Of a stretch of 64,000 nt of DNA, positions 1 through 9,851 are shown piece after piece (positions within the stretch are counted from its first letter, which is position 1; each line of letters starts with the position of its first letter). The stretch is from NCBI GenBank assembly GCA_022606425.2, contig JAHDVF020000751.1, forward strand, positions 1,250,501 through 1,314,500, given 5' to 3'. Both the position numbers and the translations under genes were made by a program. Under the pieces are notes generated by a model. That model searched no databases. It was not told the DNA's origin and saw only the letters and a list, made by a program, of their open reading frames with translations. This stretch comes from Lepidostoma basale (Eukaryota; Arthropoda; Insecta; Trichoptera; Lepidostomatidae).

Positions 1-120
1 TTTTTCCACTTTTGAGATTATTTTTCTCAACATGTTTCGAAGGCTTACACCTTCATCATTGTAAGTCTTAGAAACATGTAGAAAAAAATAAACTCAAAAG
101 TGGAATAAAACAGTGTGGCG
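1..120. repeat. Palindromic element, family P2
   Basis: Two inverted arms meet near base 58. The left arm carries CATGTTTCGAAGG and the right arm GAAACATGT, and the outer ends read CCACTTTTGAG and CTCAAAAGTGG. Related copies lie at 43545 and, as half elements, at 23949. No coding capacity. It is probably a fold-back or MITE-like element, and its superfamily is unknown. Confidence 0.75.
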
Positions 121-683
121 TTTTCATAATAAATAATAATAAAAAACAGTTACGTTTACATAGTCCGTAACAAACAAACTCATGAACGATATTAAATAAT
201 ATTTAATTTGTGTCGGCCAAGTCGGCCAATTGTTAAAACGTTAAATGTTCGTATATATTATATTATTAGACTTGTTTGTAGATATATCTTTCCATTCGGA
301 ATGAATGTCAGGTTTTCTGTAGCGTGCGGTGTTCTTACAAAATGCACTCTATTACTTATATTTTAAATGTCTTTCCACACAGAAAGAATGCTAGGCTTCC
401 CAATGCATATTCTTTTATATTATTCACACGAAATAACGGGAAAATATCCCGTTTACAATAAAACTCTCTAAAAGGATATCGAGTTTGTTTAGAATTGAAT
501 AAAAAGGATGCGTATTGCTCCATTGTACGACGCGAAGGATAATGAAACATATCAAATGTCCCGACAGGTGTGCGGAAGATGGCTAAAAAATCGTGAAGTA
601 AGAGCATTTATTTTCTCATGTCTGTTAGATTATTTATATATCAAAAAGGAACGTAATTATTAACGCTTTATTATTAGGATCGA
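121..683. other. AT-rich stretch without recognisable gene
   Basis: I see no element end, RNA gene or convincing coding frame here. A minus-strand open frame of 83 codons at 356-607 has no recognisable motif and is taken as chance. Confidence 0.5.
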
Positions 684-1221
684 AATGAAAGCGAAAACGG
701 CCGTTCACAATGGAGTTCTGGTCCCAACCCTAATGTATGGAAGCGAAGCATGGAACTGGCAGAAGAAGGATGAGAGTAGAAATAATGCGGTAGAGATGAG
801 GTCCCTAAGACGTATGTGTGGTAGAACGATATACGACAGAATCTCAAATGCTGATATAAGAAAGGAATGTAGAGCGGAAGAAGGTATAATGAACAAAATT
901 ATGTAAGGATCGCTGCGTTGGTTCGGACATATGGAACGTATGGATGGAGAAAGAATGGTTAAGAAAGTATACGTTAATTATGTAAATGGGGTACGAAGTC
1001 GAGGCAGACCGAGGAAAAAATGGCATGACCAAATTAATCAAATTTTAAAGGTTGGTCATGTTAGAAGTCGGAGGAATCGACGTGCGTGTATGACTCGTTG
1101 TATGAATGTGGAGGAAGCTAGAGAAGTTTGCCAGGATAGAGTAGTGTGGCGGTCCATTCTCTCTGCCTACCCCTGCGGGGAAACGGCGTGATGGTTTGTT
1201 GTTGTTGTTGTTGTTGTTATT
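684..1221 (+). mobile_element. TTAG-LINE 3' end, subfamily B, (GTT)n tail
   Basis: This is the C-terminal end of a non-LTR retrotransposon ORF2, downstream of the reverse transcriptase. The frame from 685 to 1191 is continuous except for one stop (TAA) at 904-906, where related copies have a lysine codon. Visible motifs are LMYGSEAWNWQKKDES, GSLRWFGHMERM, GRPRKKWHDQI and the terminal AYPCGETA. The last codons form CCCC-TGCG-GGG, a UGCG-loop hairpin. The stop at 1189 is followed by a (GTT)n tail. The copy is 5'-truncated and inactive. Confidence 0.92.
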
Positions 1222-1465
1222 ATTAGGATGTTTTTTTTTAGAGGTTTGGTTTTTAATCTGGCAACATTGTTTCTACAGACTGTCAATTTGACAGTTGACA
1301 GATGATTGTAGTCAGTATGTTTTGCCATTTCACCCAGTTGCTCAATAAAGGTGTCAAAAATTGGACTTAACGATTGCGCTTCATTCGAGCTAGCCGTGGC
1401 GCTCATATGCCCGAAATCATATTTAACCAATAATGGCATAAAATTATCTATTAAATAAAGCTAAT
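1222..1465 (-). repeat. Interspersed repeat R, copy 1
   Basis: About 245 bp are repeated with few differences at 23699-23948, including TTTTTTTTAGAGGTTTGG, a palindromic CTGTCAATTTGACAG and TTCATTCGAGCTAGCCGTGG. A 90-codon minus-strand frame spans it but has no recognised domain, and the second copy does not preserve it well. It may be a DNA transposon or LTR fragment. Confidence 0.6.
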
Positions 1466-1589
1466 ATTATAAACGTTAACATTATTTTAATGTGTTTTTT
1501 TTTTCATTTTGAATTTGTATACGACTCGTACCTCTAAAAAAAACACCCTTATACACATTGTTATATTTTTGACACACTTTACTTACCTA

Positions 1590-1795
1590 ACATATTTCTC
1601 TCGATTCCTCATCATTCATACATCGTGTCATGCACGCGCGTCGATTTCTCTGACTCCTCACATGACCGACATTGATCGTGCCACGTTTTCCTCGGTCTTC
1701 CTCTATTTCTGGTTCCATTTACATCATAAACTTTTTTTAACCATTCATTCTTCATTCATTCTTTCCATGTGTCCAAACCATCTCTATGTATGATT
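1590..1795 (-). mobile_element. TTAG-LINE fragment, subfamily A
   Basis: Read on the minus strand this encodes the familiar block from FGHMER through GRPRKTWHDQ to the RRACMTRCM segment. The terminal SAYP hairpin and tail are missing, so the copy is cut at both ends. Confidence 0.8.
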
Positions 1796-1852
1796 TTTAA
1801 AGCATAATTTTTTTTTCCAGTTTTGAGTTTATTTTTTATATTCTTCGACACG

Positions 1853-1990
1853 TTTAGAAGGTATTATACCTTCGTCATCTGTCAGATTTAGAAGGTATTA
1901 TACCTTCGTCATCTGTCAGATGTATAAGGTATTGTACCATCCTCATCGGTTAGATTTAGAAGGTATTATACCTTCGATCGTCATCCAGAA
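1853..1990. repeat. Minisatellite, about 34-bp unit, four copies
   Basis: Four head-to-tail units start near 1853, 1887, 1921 and 1952. Most carry the palindrome GAAGGTATTATACCTTC followed by GTCATCTGTCAGA. The third unit is the most diverged. The array adjoins a P2-like left end (CCAGTTTTGAG at 1818), so it may be an amplified palindrome centre. Confidence 0.8.
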
Positions 1991-2360
1991 CGGTATACAT
2001 GCTGTGTCTTCAGAAATCATTGCAGGTATTCACAGCCATGTAACGTGATAATTATCTGCATAACCCGCTGGAGATAGACAACGACGTTGGACGTGGTCCG
2101 TTAACTGGCTGGTCAAGTTTTTTTTATAATTTATAGCTGTATCGCGGCTTAGAGGCAAAAACGCATAAGTCTGAAATAGCAAGAATTAAAAATAGTTTAG
2201 AAAATGATATTTTTTGCTCTTAATCGCATAATGCATACCCAAAGTATTTTAAACAATAGATTTATACAAATAACGAATTAAAATCAAATTTATTACCTAA
2301 TACATCATTTTTATCGTTTTATATAATATTATATTTCTTAATATTATTTATGATTATTAA
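1991..2360. other. No recognisable feature
   Basis: AT-rich sequence with no element end or coding motif that I recognise. Confidence 0.4.
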
Positions 2361-2432
2361 ATGTCGACCACGGATGAGTCGGAGAAATTGACGTGCGTGC
2401 ATGACACAATGTATGAAAGTTAAGGAAACATG
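2361..2432 (+). mobile_element. TTAG-LINE fragment
   Basis: A 70-bp remnant matches the GHVRSRRNRRACMTRCM-encoding block, with several substitutions. Neither the upstream ORF nor the tail remains. Confidence 0.65.
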
Positions 2433-2439
2433 GAAAATC

Positions 2440-2915
2440 ATATTTATTATACATAAGACATTATCAAATATAATTTGTCACATTTGATAATGCCTTAGGT
2501 AAGTGGTTCCCAAACTTTTTTGTCCCGTAGACCCCCTGCTGATTTCTTTTATTTTGTGCAGACCCCCTACTTTAATAATAATATTTTTATTTTACATATT
2601 CACATATTGATATTATATACATTATAAAATGAGTTTTTGAAGCTGATACAAAGCAAAATTAAACCAATTGAAGAAATAATCTAAAATTAGATGTTGATCG
2701 TTTTCGATTTTCACGAATGAGGTAAAAAAAAGTCGCCAATCATTATAACTTCCGTAGTAATAAAAATGTGTCACAATTTATTTAATTTATATTTAACTTT
2801 GCGCGGACCCCCTGACGTTGTTCAGGGACCCCTCAATCAATTTAAAATTTTCACAGACCCCCTGAATGATCCCAGGGACCCCTGGGGGTCTGTACGGACA
2901 AATGCCGTAGGCGAA
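2440..2915. repeat. P1 palindrome interrupted by a hAT-like element
   Basis: The left half, with GATAATGCCTTAGG, ends at 2499. The continuing GCGAAA half resumes after 2904, so a P1-type palindrome was split by the insertion at 2500-2903. Confidence 0.55.
2500..2903 (+). mobile_element. hAT-like non-autonomous element
   Basis: The left end reads AAGTGGTTCCCAAAC, and both ends are rich in GACCCCCT blocks, as in many hAT MITEs of the type that begins CAGTGGTTCCCAAAC. An 8-bp duplication, GCCTTAGG at 2492 and GCCGTAGG at 2904, flanks it. The right terminal inverted repeat is eroded and there is no transposase. Confidence 0.65.
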
Positions 2916-2917
2916 AT

Positions 2918-3185
2918 AAGTCGTTCCTTCTTCTTCTTCTTCTGCTTTATTTAGGACTGCGTCCTGTTATTTCTCGGAGCCTGTTCCTGGGATACAGATA
3001 TCCAACTGTCTCGCCATCTTTTAGGTGGTCTTCTTGCAGGTCGATTTCCTGTTGATACTTTATTTGCGGCTATATTGATCACTATTTAAGAACATGCTCT
3101 TTCCACATGATCTTTCCAGTAGCGTCTTCTCAGTCTTCCCCATCGCACGACATCACATTGCAGATCTTTCTTATTTCAGAGTCGT
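2918..3185 (-). mobile_element. GAA-LINE 3' end
   Basis: On the minus strand a decayed LINE C-terminus ends in (GAA)n. Just before the tail is the hairpin AGGAC-GCA-GTCCT at 2953-2965, equivalent to hairpins in other GAA-tailed copies in the window. The reading frame is broken. Confidence 0.65.
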
Positions 3186-3230
3186 TCCCATAAATTATAA
3201 TAAAACTTCGTATTTATAACTTTTTTTTTA

Positions 3231-3325
3231 TATTTGTGAATGTATACTTATACTTGTATACGAAATCCTGGATTTTCACCAAAGGGTGGTTAATTCAAAT
3301 TTAATTGTATCTCAATAGAGATCAT
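3231..3325 (+). repeat. D element, left-end fragment
   Basis: This shares GAATGTATAC, a CTGGATTTT block and TAATTGTATCTCAATAGAG with the D copies at 12594, 18905, 27400 and 50699. It is truncated after the AATAGAG motif. Confidence 0.6.
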
Positions 3326-3461
3326 TCTCCTAGAATCATTCTCCATAGATGGCGTTAGTGGGTCGGTTGTATAAGTTAATCTTGAAAAGATTCACAAGTG
3401 CAACCAAATCTACATAGATGGACAATTAAAACTGACACGTGAAGATAGATATGGATTTGAA

Positions 3462-3658
3462 GTATATACTCGTATACATCTTCCAAAAATTAGTCATGCA
3501 TGATCATAATAACAAAGGTGGAATGGGGAATCTTGTAATTACATAAAGCGTGCGCTTAGCCCAACCAATGACAGGTCATAAGTCCTGTAAACACCTTGAT
3601 CATCCATATTCAGTTTCCAGTTTGCGTCTTCGTCTCTATTGAGATACAATTAAACTTT
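3462..3658 (-). repeat. D element, inverted copy
   Basis: The minus strand carries TCTCAATAGAGACGAAGA, GACCTGTCATTGGTTGGG and ATTCCCCATTCC, all diagnostic of D, and ends near TATACGAGTATA. With the fragment at 3231 it forms an inverted pair. Confidence 0.7.
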
Positions 3659-4020
3659 TTTTTTACTTATGTCACTTTACCTGTGAGATTTCCGTCAGTA
3701 TACAGAGTCTTACTCGGGCCGTGGGCACTGTCTGTGATTCACGTTATTTTTTTACAATAATTTCACAGATCAATGACTCCATTGGGCAACGCTTTGGACT
3801 TATATAAACAGACTCTTGCATAAGCAATGCTGCGACCATTTGCGTATCAGCGCTATTTGAATCATTAAACAAATAATAATAATCAATAATCACCGCCTCA
3901 AACATTCTACACAAAGACGCCAACAAAACCTCTATTCCTAGAGGTGTGCAAAAGCGAAATAGGCGTGATTCTGTCGCTAAAACTGAAATAATGAAAATTA
4001 TATTTTTCTTTAATTATATT
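3659..4020. other. No recognisable feature
   Basis: No element or host gene is visible. A 60-codon minus-strand frame at 3744-3926 has no motif. Confidence 0.4.
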
Positions 4021-4021
4021 T

Positions 4022-4616
4022 TAAGGGTTGGGGCAGGCAACAAAGTGAATGGTGCACTTAAAGTTGTCATCGCAAACAAAAACCTATCCAAAAAAGCTAG
4101 AATGGCAATGCACAATGGTGTTCTTCTACCGACCCTTATGTATAGAAGCGAAGCATGGAACTGGCAAAGGAAGGATGAAAGTAGAATAAATGCAGTAGAA
4201 ATGAGATCTCTTAGACAAATGTGTGGATATTCTGTGTATGATAGAGTGTCGAATGAAAATATAAGAAGTGAATGCGGTGCGAATGATGGTGTCATGAACA
4301 AAATAATGAAAGGATCATTAAGATGGTTTGGACATATGGAAAGAATGAATGAAGAAAGAATGGTAAAAAATTATATGTTAATGATGTAAATGGAACCAGA
4401 AATAGAGGAAGACCGAGGAAAACGTGGCACGATCAAATAAATCAAATATTGAATGTCGGCCATGTGAGGAGTCAGAGAAATCGACGCGCGTGCATGACAC
4501 GATGTATTAATGTTGAGGAAGCGAGAGAAATATGCCAGGAAAGAAAGTTGTGGCAGTCCATTCTTTCTGCCTACCCCTTCGGGGTACGGCGTGATGGTTA
4601 GTTAGTTAGTTAGTTT
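4022..4616 (+). mobile_element. TTAG-LINE 3' end, subfamily A
   Basis: The copy starts at RVGAGNKVNGALKVV and continues through LMYRSEAWNWQRKDES, MRSLRQMCGYSVYDR and GSLRWFGHMERMNEE. A one-base deletion near 4363 shifts the frame after RMVK. The downstream block, GRPRKTWHDQI to LSAYPFG, is intact in the next frame. The hairpin CCCC-TTCG-GGG is followed by a damaged GTACGGCGTGATGG and a (TTAG)n tail. Confidence 0.92.
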
Positions 4617-4724
4617 TTATATTTTTCTATTTGAAATTTCGTGGTAGAAGTTCATTGTATGCTAAATAATGAATAGAAAAATTAATTTGAAAATATTTTT
4701 TAAATGTGTTTTTAGCTAAAATCC

Positions 4725-4790
4725 ACTAATATCGGTGTCTTCGACCAGATTTGGCAGCTCGCTATCATCTTACCATCTTACAATTTGTGG
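4725..4790. repeat. P4-type half palindrome
   Basis: CGACCAGATTTGGCAGCTCG followed by an ATCATCTT motif resembles the arm of the P4 palindromes at 41570 and 5299. Only one arm is present. Confidence 0.45.
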
Positions 4791-4805
4791 CGATGAGGTT
4801 CGCAA

Positions 4806-4862
4806 CCCATCACACCGCGTCTCTCGCGGGGGGGGAAAGAGAAGGATGGAGTGCCGCATCGG
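4806..4862 (-). mobile_element. TTAG-LINE 3' terminal remnant
   Basis: A degraded minus-strand end carries CCATCACACCG and the hairpin region, with a G run in place of the usual loop. It sits tail-out against the plus-strand remnant at 4866. Confidence 0.5.
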
Positions 4863-4865
4863 TTA

Positions 4866-4940
4866 ATGTGTGGCAGTCCATTCTTTCTGCCTACCCTTTC
4901 GGGTAAGAGGGCGTGATGTTTAGTTAGTTAGTTAGTTACA
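4866..4940 (+). mobile_element. TTAG-LINE 3' terminal remnant
   Basis: Only about 75 bp remain: the WQSILSAYP-encoding stretch, a CCC-TTTCG-GG hairpin, a mutated stop region and a (TTAG)n tail. Confidence 0.8.
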
Positions 4941-5082
4941 TTTTTAAAATATTTTTGAATTTTTTTTTCAATATTATGAAATTTAAAAAAATATCTATTA
5001 TTTTAATGAGGTGAGTAAAAGCGAAACAGATGTAAATACACAAAAGAGACAGTCGCTAAAACTTCATAATAAAATTAAAAAA

Positions 5083-5195
5083 ATGCATGACACGATGTAT
5101 GAATGTTGAGGAAGGAGAAATATGTTAGGAAATAAAAGTGTGGCAGTCCATTCTTTCTGCCTACTCCTTCGGGAAGACGGCGTGATGGTTTGTAA
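5083..5195 (+). mobile_element. TTAG-LINE 3' end, short
   Basis: The copy begins at the CMTRCMNVEE block, has a small in-block deletion, and ends in SAYSFG with a TTCG loop and GGCGTGATGG. Confidence 0.8.
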
Positions 5196-5298
5196 AAAAA
5201 ATTATGAGGTGTGAAAATGCGAAATAGGTGTGATTCTGTCGCTAAACCTGAAATAAAGCAAATAAAATATAATTGTCATATTCATCATATTTAATTAT

Positions 5299-5360
5299 AT
5301 TCCATCTAAGGTTATTGTTTCGACCGGTTTTGGCAGCTCGCTGGCATCTTCTGGTAATGA
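5299..5360. repeat. P4-type half palindrome
   Basis: TTTCGACCGGTTTTGGCAGC followed by TCGCTGGCATCTTC matches the arm of the P4 element at 41570. The partner arm is absent. Confidence 0.5.
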
Positions 5361-5499
5361 AAGAAATATAACAAAAAAAAATCATAATTTACAATAAACT
5401 TTTATGATGAAATTACAAATAACAAAATTATTTTTTTGGTAAAACTGAAGGTCAACAATTACGAGTTCAATTTCTTCCTTCTGTTCTAATACTTTTTGA

Positions 5500-5650
5500 G
5501 ATTATGTCTTACTTCGTTTTATCTCACATACGTGTAATAGATGCTAGATCTCTACTGCATTTTTCTGTTCTCATCCTTTTCCTGCCAGATTCATGCTTCG
5601 TTTCCACGCATAAGGGTTGGAACCAGAATTTAATTGTGAATTGACATTTT
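5500..5650 (-). mobile_element. TTAG-LINE fragment, diverged
   Basis: On the minus strand this matches the block that encodes VHNGVL..PTLM and the MRSL segment, with many substitutions. Both ends are missing. Confidence 0.6.
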
Positions 5651-5693
5651 TGGTTTCATTGATATATTTGTGTTTTCATATTTTTTTTTATTG

Positions 5694-6223
5694 TAAAGGG
5701 TTTTTCATTAAGAGCGCTCGAACTTTTAAATCGGCGCTGTATGTGGTCGTTGGGCTTTAGCTCTTGAGTTAATTGAACTTTGTTAGATGAAAACCCAAGT
5801 CTCGAAGCAAAATCCGCCAAGTCAATGTCGCAGAAAGACCCAGCTCTTGCGCACGACGCGGAATGGACTGTCTGGGGTTTTCTGGCACACAATCCCGAAC
5901 GGCAACCATATTCTTCAACGATCTTGGGTTTCTTTGGCGTACAAGCACTGCTTCATCGACCACTGATCCAGTTATCTCAAATATATGCATTAAACGATGT
6001 TTTGTGGATTTTGCAAGACGGCCATGAATGCCATAAATTGAACGCAACGCACGAAACGTTTGGCGAACTGAGCACTGATTTTGATAATTAATTTTAACAT
6101 TTTTAACGCGTTGTTGAAGCGTGTAGCGTTCGATGATAGAATGTCAAGACTAAATAAGTATTCTTGTCAAATTTGATGGCTTTCGCTATCAAAATTTAAG
6201 CGTCCCTATTGAAAAACCCTATA
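5694..6223 (-). mobile_element. Mariner/Tc1-like element, internally deleted
   Basis: Long terminal inverted repeats begin AGGGTTTTTCA at both ends, next to TA dinucleotides that fit a TA target duplication. The minus strand encodes the N-terminal DNA-binding part of a Tc1/mariner (IS630) transposase. SIPRRAQELGLS and TWRILLRDLGFHL look like the second helix-turn-helix, followed after a frameshift by LTQELKPNDH. The coding part then runs straight into the terminal repeat, so the whole DDE catalytic domain has been deleted. A relative lies at 51028. Confidence 0.8.
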
Positions 6224-6621
6224 AACCATTCGTATGCAATATGAAAAGCACACAACACTTACGTATGTAGTGGTGTATTACATGGGAGTTGTATATGATA
6301 CACACTGACACATAATTCGTCATGTGCATGTGTTGCTACGGCCACAGCATCACGGGTCATTCAAGGTTTATACATTCATTTTTGTCCCCCAATGCACTAA
6401 GAGCAAATAAATTTAGCCTGCGGTGATGTTATTTAATAGAAAAACACGTACGAACAAATAACATGATATAATTATATACGCGTAGTTGGAAAACTTTTTT
6501 TTTGTGGCAAGGACGAATGAAGAACAGATTATGTATATATTAGACAAGAATTTCTCAAACTATAATAAGTTCTGCTGAACCAGAATAGGTTCCGCGACAA
6601 TTTAGAAACCTTTTATACACT
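6224..6621. other. No recognisable feature
   Basis: Mixed-composition sequence in which I recognise no element end or coding motif. Confidence 0.4.
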
Positions 6622-7108
6622 GCATCATCATTATCCTGTATAAAACAATCATCCGAACAGTAGTGCTCTATGGATGTGAGGTGTGGACAATGACAGCGAA
6701 ATCCGCAGAGCGACTGGATACTTTTGAGAGAAGGGTGCTGCGCAGAATTCTGGGACCTGTGAATGACGGTGAAGGCTGGAGAGTGCGGCATAATGACGAG
6801 CTGTACCATATTTACAAAGGTCCCAGTCTCTCCACACAGGTCAGACTGAATAGACTGAGATGGGCCGGTCACGTGCAGAGGATACCGTCTTCGCGAACCC
6901 CAAAAAGATTGCTGGAGTGGCACCCAGGTGGTAGAATACCAATTGGACGACCAAGGCTGCGATGGGAGGATGAAGTTGGGAGAGATGGGGCGAAATTGTT
7001 ACAAGTGTCGGATTGGAGGGTCGAAGCGGTGGACAGGAGGAGTTGGAGGCAAAGAATACTGGAGGCTAAGGCTCGATATGGGCTGTAGGGCCATCGAAGA
7101 AGAAGTTT
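6622..7108 (+). mobile_element. GAA-LINE 3' end with long open frame
   Basis: The frame runs uninterrupted to the stop at 7086-7088 (141 codons from 6663). It contains VVLYGCEVWTMT, FERRVLRRILGPV, RLNRLRWAGHVQRI, GRPRLRWEDEV and a final RRSWRQRILEAKARYGL. This pattern (LYG.E.W, RWAGHV, GRPR.RW.D) is the C-terminus of an RTE-type non-LTR ORF. The stop is followed by GAAGAAGAAG. It is 5'-truncated but little decayed, so it is relatively young. Confidence 0.88.
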
Positions 7109-7139
7109 ATGCACTGCTACACATTTAAAGATTATTAAT

Positions 7140-7489
7140 ATTCATATTCTTCAACTTCTTCCTCAGCCTATTCTCGTCCACTCCTGGACAAAGGCCTCCT
7201 TCATTCGCTTCCATGTCACTCTGTCTTATGCAGACTGCATCCAGGTTAATCCGACGTGTCTGTTCAGATCATCCTTCCACCGTAGTTGCGGTCGCCCTGC
7301 ACTTCTGTTTGCCGTCCACGGTCTCCAAGTCAGCAGTCTTCTTGTCCATTTTTCATCTGAGCTTTTGGCTACGTGACCTGCCCATTGCCATTTTAGAGTC
7401 GCCACCCGGTGGAAGATGTCAGTGACCTTTGATTTTTCTCTCACCGTATCGTTTCTGACTCTGTCTCTAAGGCTTATTCCTAACATATA
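7140..7489 (-). mobile_element. RTE-e01-like LINE 3' end
   Basis: The minus strand encodes MLGISLRDRVRND, KVTDIFHRVATLKWQWAGHV, KWTRRLLTWRPWT and GRPQLRWKDDL, then a short frame-disrupted end with GAA-like triplets. This resembles, as I recall it, the C-terminus of the Heliconius RTE-e01 endonuclease-reverse transcriptase. Related copies lie at 20743 and 51074. Confidence 0.88.
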
Positions 7490-7527
7490 ATAGCTATTAG
7501 AACTGAACCTCTGAACGTCTGTAATTT

Positions 7528-7672
7528 TACAACACTTTTCACAAACATGTTTTGGGACACAAACATCCCTTCTTATTTAAATCAGTGTTTGGTAAAAATT
7601 CATACACTGAAGAACAGAATTTTGTGTCTGGAAACATGTTTGTGAAAAGAGCAAAAAAGTGTTGTGAAAATA
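7528..7672. repeat. Palindromic element, family P3
   Basis: CAACACTTTTCACAAACATG on the left is mirrored by CATGTTTGTGAAAAG and AGTGTTG on the right. The arms enclose about 70 bp of unrelated sequence. No coding capacity. Confidence 0.7.
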
Positions 7673-7767
7673 CAATGTTTCCAAAAAGTTATTCCTAAGT
7701 AATGTTAAATCATTGTAATGAAAGGATACCATTATGTGTCTAGCTGGTAGCACAGTTTAAAGTTTTT

Positions 7768-8335
7768 ACTAACTAACTAACTAACTAACCATCACGCCAT
7801 TTCCCCGGAGGGGTAGGCAGAGAGGATGGATCGCCACAATGGCCTGTCCTGGCATACCTCTCGGGCTTCCTCTACATTCATACATCGTACCATGCACGCA
7901 CGTCGATTATTCCGACTTCGATTGTGGCCGCCTTTTAGTAATTGATTAATTTGGTCATGCCATGTTTTCCGCGGTCGTCCTCGGTTTCTTTTCCTACTCA
8001 CGCTGCTTGTGTACAATTTTTTAACCATTCTACTCTCATCCATTCGTTCCATATGTCCGAACCATCTCAGGGATCCTTTTTTAATTTTATTCATGATGCA
8101 GTCATCTGCTTGCATCATACAACGTTTTCCCGCGCATTCTTCTTAGTGATCTCATTTCTACGGCGCGGCGTTTATCCTGCTTTCATCCATCTCTTGCCAG
8201 CTCCAAGCTTCACTTCCATACATGAGGGTTGGCACTAGAACTCCATTGTGAACTGCCATCTTTGCTTCTGTGGATATATTTCTATTTGCAGTAATGACTT
8301 TAAGTGCGCCATTTATTTTATTCCCTTTTTCCTAG
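7768..8335 (-). mobile_element. TTAG-LINE 3' end, subfamily C
   Basis: This is a long minus-strand copy. The open frame 7792-8118 encodes GSLRWFGHMERMDESRM, GRPRKTWHDQI and the terminal LSAYPSGEMA, which defines subfamily C. Upstream, in a broken frame, lie the PTLMYGSEAW and INGALKVI blocks. The hairpin loop is TCCG and the tail is (TTAG)n (CTAA repeats on the plus strand). A deletion removes the region between RSLR and the ADDCIMNK block. Confidence 0.92.
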
Positions 8336-8688
8336 TTTTTACTATGTATCTTAAAATAATTTATTTAGATGCGTGCGCATTGAATCTTTATTATACAAAC
8401 GGTTTAGTTTAGTTTCTGATTTTTTTATAAATATAATAAAAAATCTTTAAAATATTCAAAGAATCAAATTAATATTCCCCGAATGGTGGTAACTCGCTAG
8501 GATGGAGCTTTTTTATTGCGTGTCTAGTGCTTTAACTTGATATATTCCAACCTTAGATATCTATAAACAAATCATGATTATCAGAAGATTGCGTGTCTGT
8601 TTGATTTGAAGGATTTTTAAAATGAATTCTAAACAATCCAATATCAACCCAATTCAGTGGTCGCCAAACTCATCAAAAAACAAACCGA
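8336..8688. other. AT-rich, no feature
   Basis: I recognise no element or gene here. Confidence 0.4.
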
Positions 8689-8990
8689 ACTTCAACAACA
8701 ACAACAAACTATCACGCCGTTTCCCATAGGGGTAGGCAGAGAGAATGAAACGCCACACCACTCTATCCTGGCATACCTATCTATCTTTCTCCACATTCAT
8801 ACAGCGAGTCACGTTGGTTCATTTGGACTTCTAACATGACCAACCTTTAAAATTTGATTAATTTATACATACCATGTTTTCCTCGGTCTGCCTCGACTCC
8901 GTACTCCATAAACATAATTAACGTATACATTCTTAACCATTCTTTCTCCATTCATGCGCTCCATATGTCCGAACCAACGATCAGCGATCT
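8689..8990 (-). mobile_element. TTAG-LINE 3' end, subfamily B
   Basis: The plus strand starts with a (CAA)n run, the complement of a (GTT)n tail. It is followed by the complement of the AYP hairpin region (loop mutated to TATG) and then the B-type body up to the FGHMER block. An internal deletion removes the NRRACM to GHVRS junction. Confidence 0.85.
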
Positions 8991-8998
8991 CTTAGATC

Positions 8999-9832
8999 GA
9001 CCTCTTAGACAAATGTGTGGATACTCTGTATATGATAGAGTGTCGAATGAAAATATAATAAGTGAATGCGATGCGAATGATGGTGTTATGAACAAAATAA
9101 TGAAAGGATCATTAAGATGGTTTGGACATATGGAAAGAATGAATGAAGAAAGAATGGTAAAAAAAATTATATGTTAACGATGTAAATGGAATCAGAAACA
9201 GAGGAAGACCGAGGAAAACGTGGCACGATCAAATAAATCAAATATTGAATGACGGTCACGTGAGGAGTCGGAGAAATCGACGCGCGTGCATGACAAGATG
9301 TATGAATGTTTCAGTGGCGTGCCTAGGGTCAACCAGTAAGGCAAGTCCGTCCGACTTATTTGTGTTATGATATTAGTAGAGGGTCACGGTAATGTATTTT
9401 TCCGGATTAAAAGAGTTTTATCTTTCTGAATTAATTTCATGAATTAATTGAATATCAACCCCATTTTAGGCGCATTTTAAATCTATACAAAAAATATTTT
9501 CTGCGTCATCAAACTCATGTTCTTGTATAATATAATAATGTATTTACAAATACAAGAAGAAATATAATTAATAAGAAATAAGCTGTGAATAGACAATAAT
9601 ATTAAATTTGTGAACACCGAATCACGAATTAAAAATAAATATTCGTAAAGAAAGAAAGAAAGAAGTTCGTTTTATTATAGATTTTTTTAGAAAGCCCGGC
9701 TTTTAGGCTTGTATGGAAGTACCGACACTGGAATGTTGAGGAAGCAAGAGAAATATGTCAGGAAAGAATGTGTGGCAGTCCATTCTTTCTGCCTACCCCT
9801 TCGGAGAGACGGCGTGATGGTTAGTTTGTTAG
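8999..9832 (+). mobile_element. TTAG-LINE, subfamily A, interrupted by a hAT-like element
   Basis: This plus-strand copy starts at LRQMCGYSVYDR, reaches the CMTRCMNV block at 9311 and resumes at 9731 with NVEEAREICQERMWQSILSAYPFG and a (TTAG)-like tail. It lies directly against the minus-strand B copy at 8990, giving a head-to-head arrangement. A one-base insertion after MVKK breaks the frame. Confidence 0.9.
9312..9730. mobile_element. hAT-like non-autonomous element with 8-bp duplication
   Basis: The ends read CAGTGGCGTGCC and, on the complement of the right side, CAGTGTCGGTAC. They form short imperfect inverted repeats of hAT type. They are flanked by GAATGTTT (9304-9311) and GAATGTTG (9731-9738), an 8-bp duplication of the host TTAG-LINE. 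The interior is AT-rich with no transposase, and includes a (GAAA)n run near 9645. Confidence 0.85.
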
Positions 9833-9851
9833 TTATAAATATTAAAATACG

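Noticed and set aside
1222..1465. A coding gene in repeat R (90 codons, minus strand)
   Set aside because: The second copy at 23699 has changes that truncate the frame, so there is no sign of protein-level selection.
7768..7800. (TTAG)n runs as interstitial telomeric repeats
   Set aside because: The unit is four bases (TTAG), not the insect telomeric TTAGG, and each run follows a LINE stop codon, so these are retrotransposon tails.
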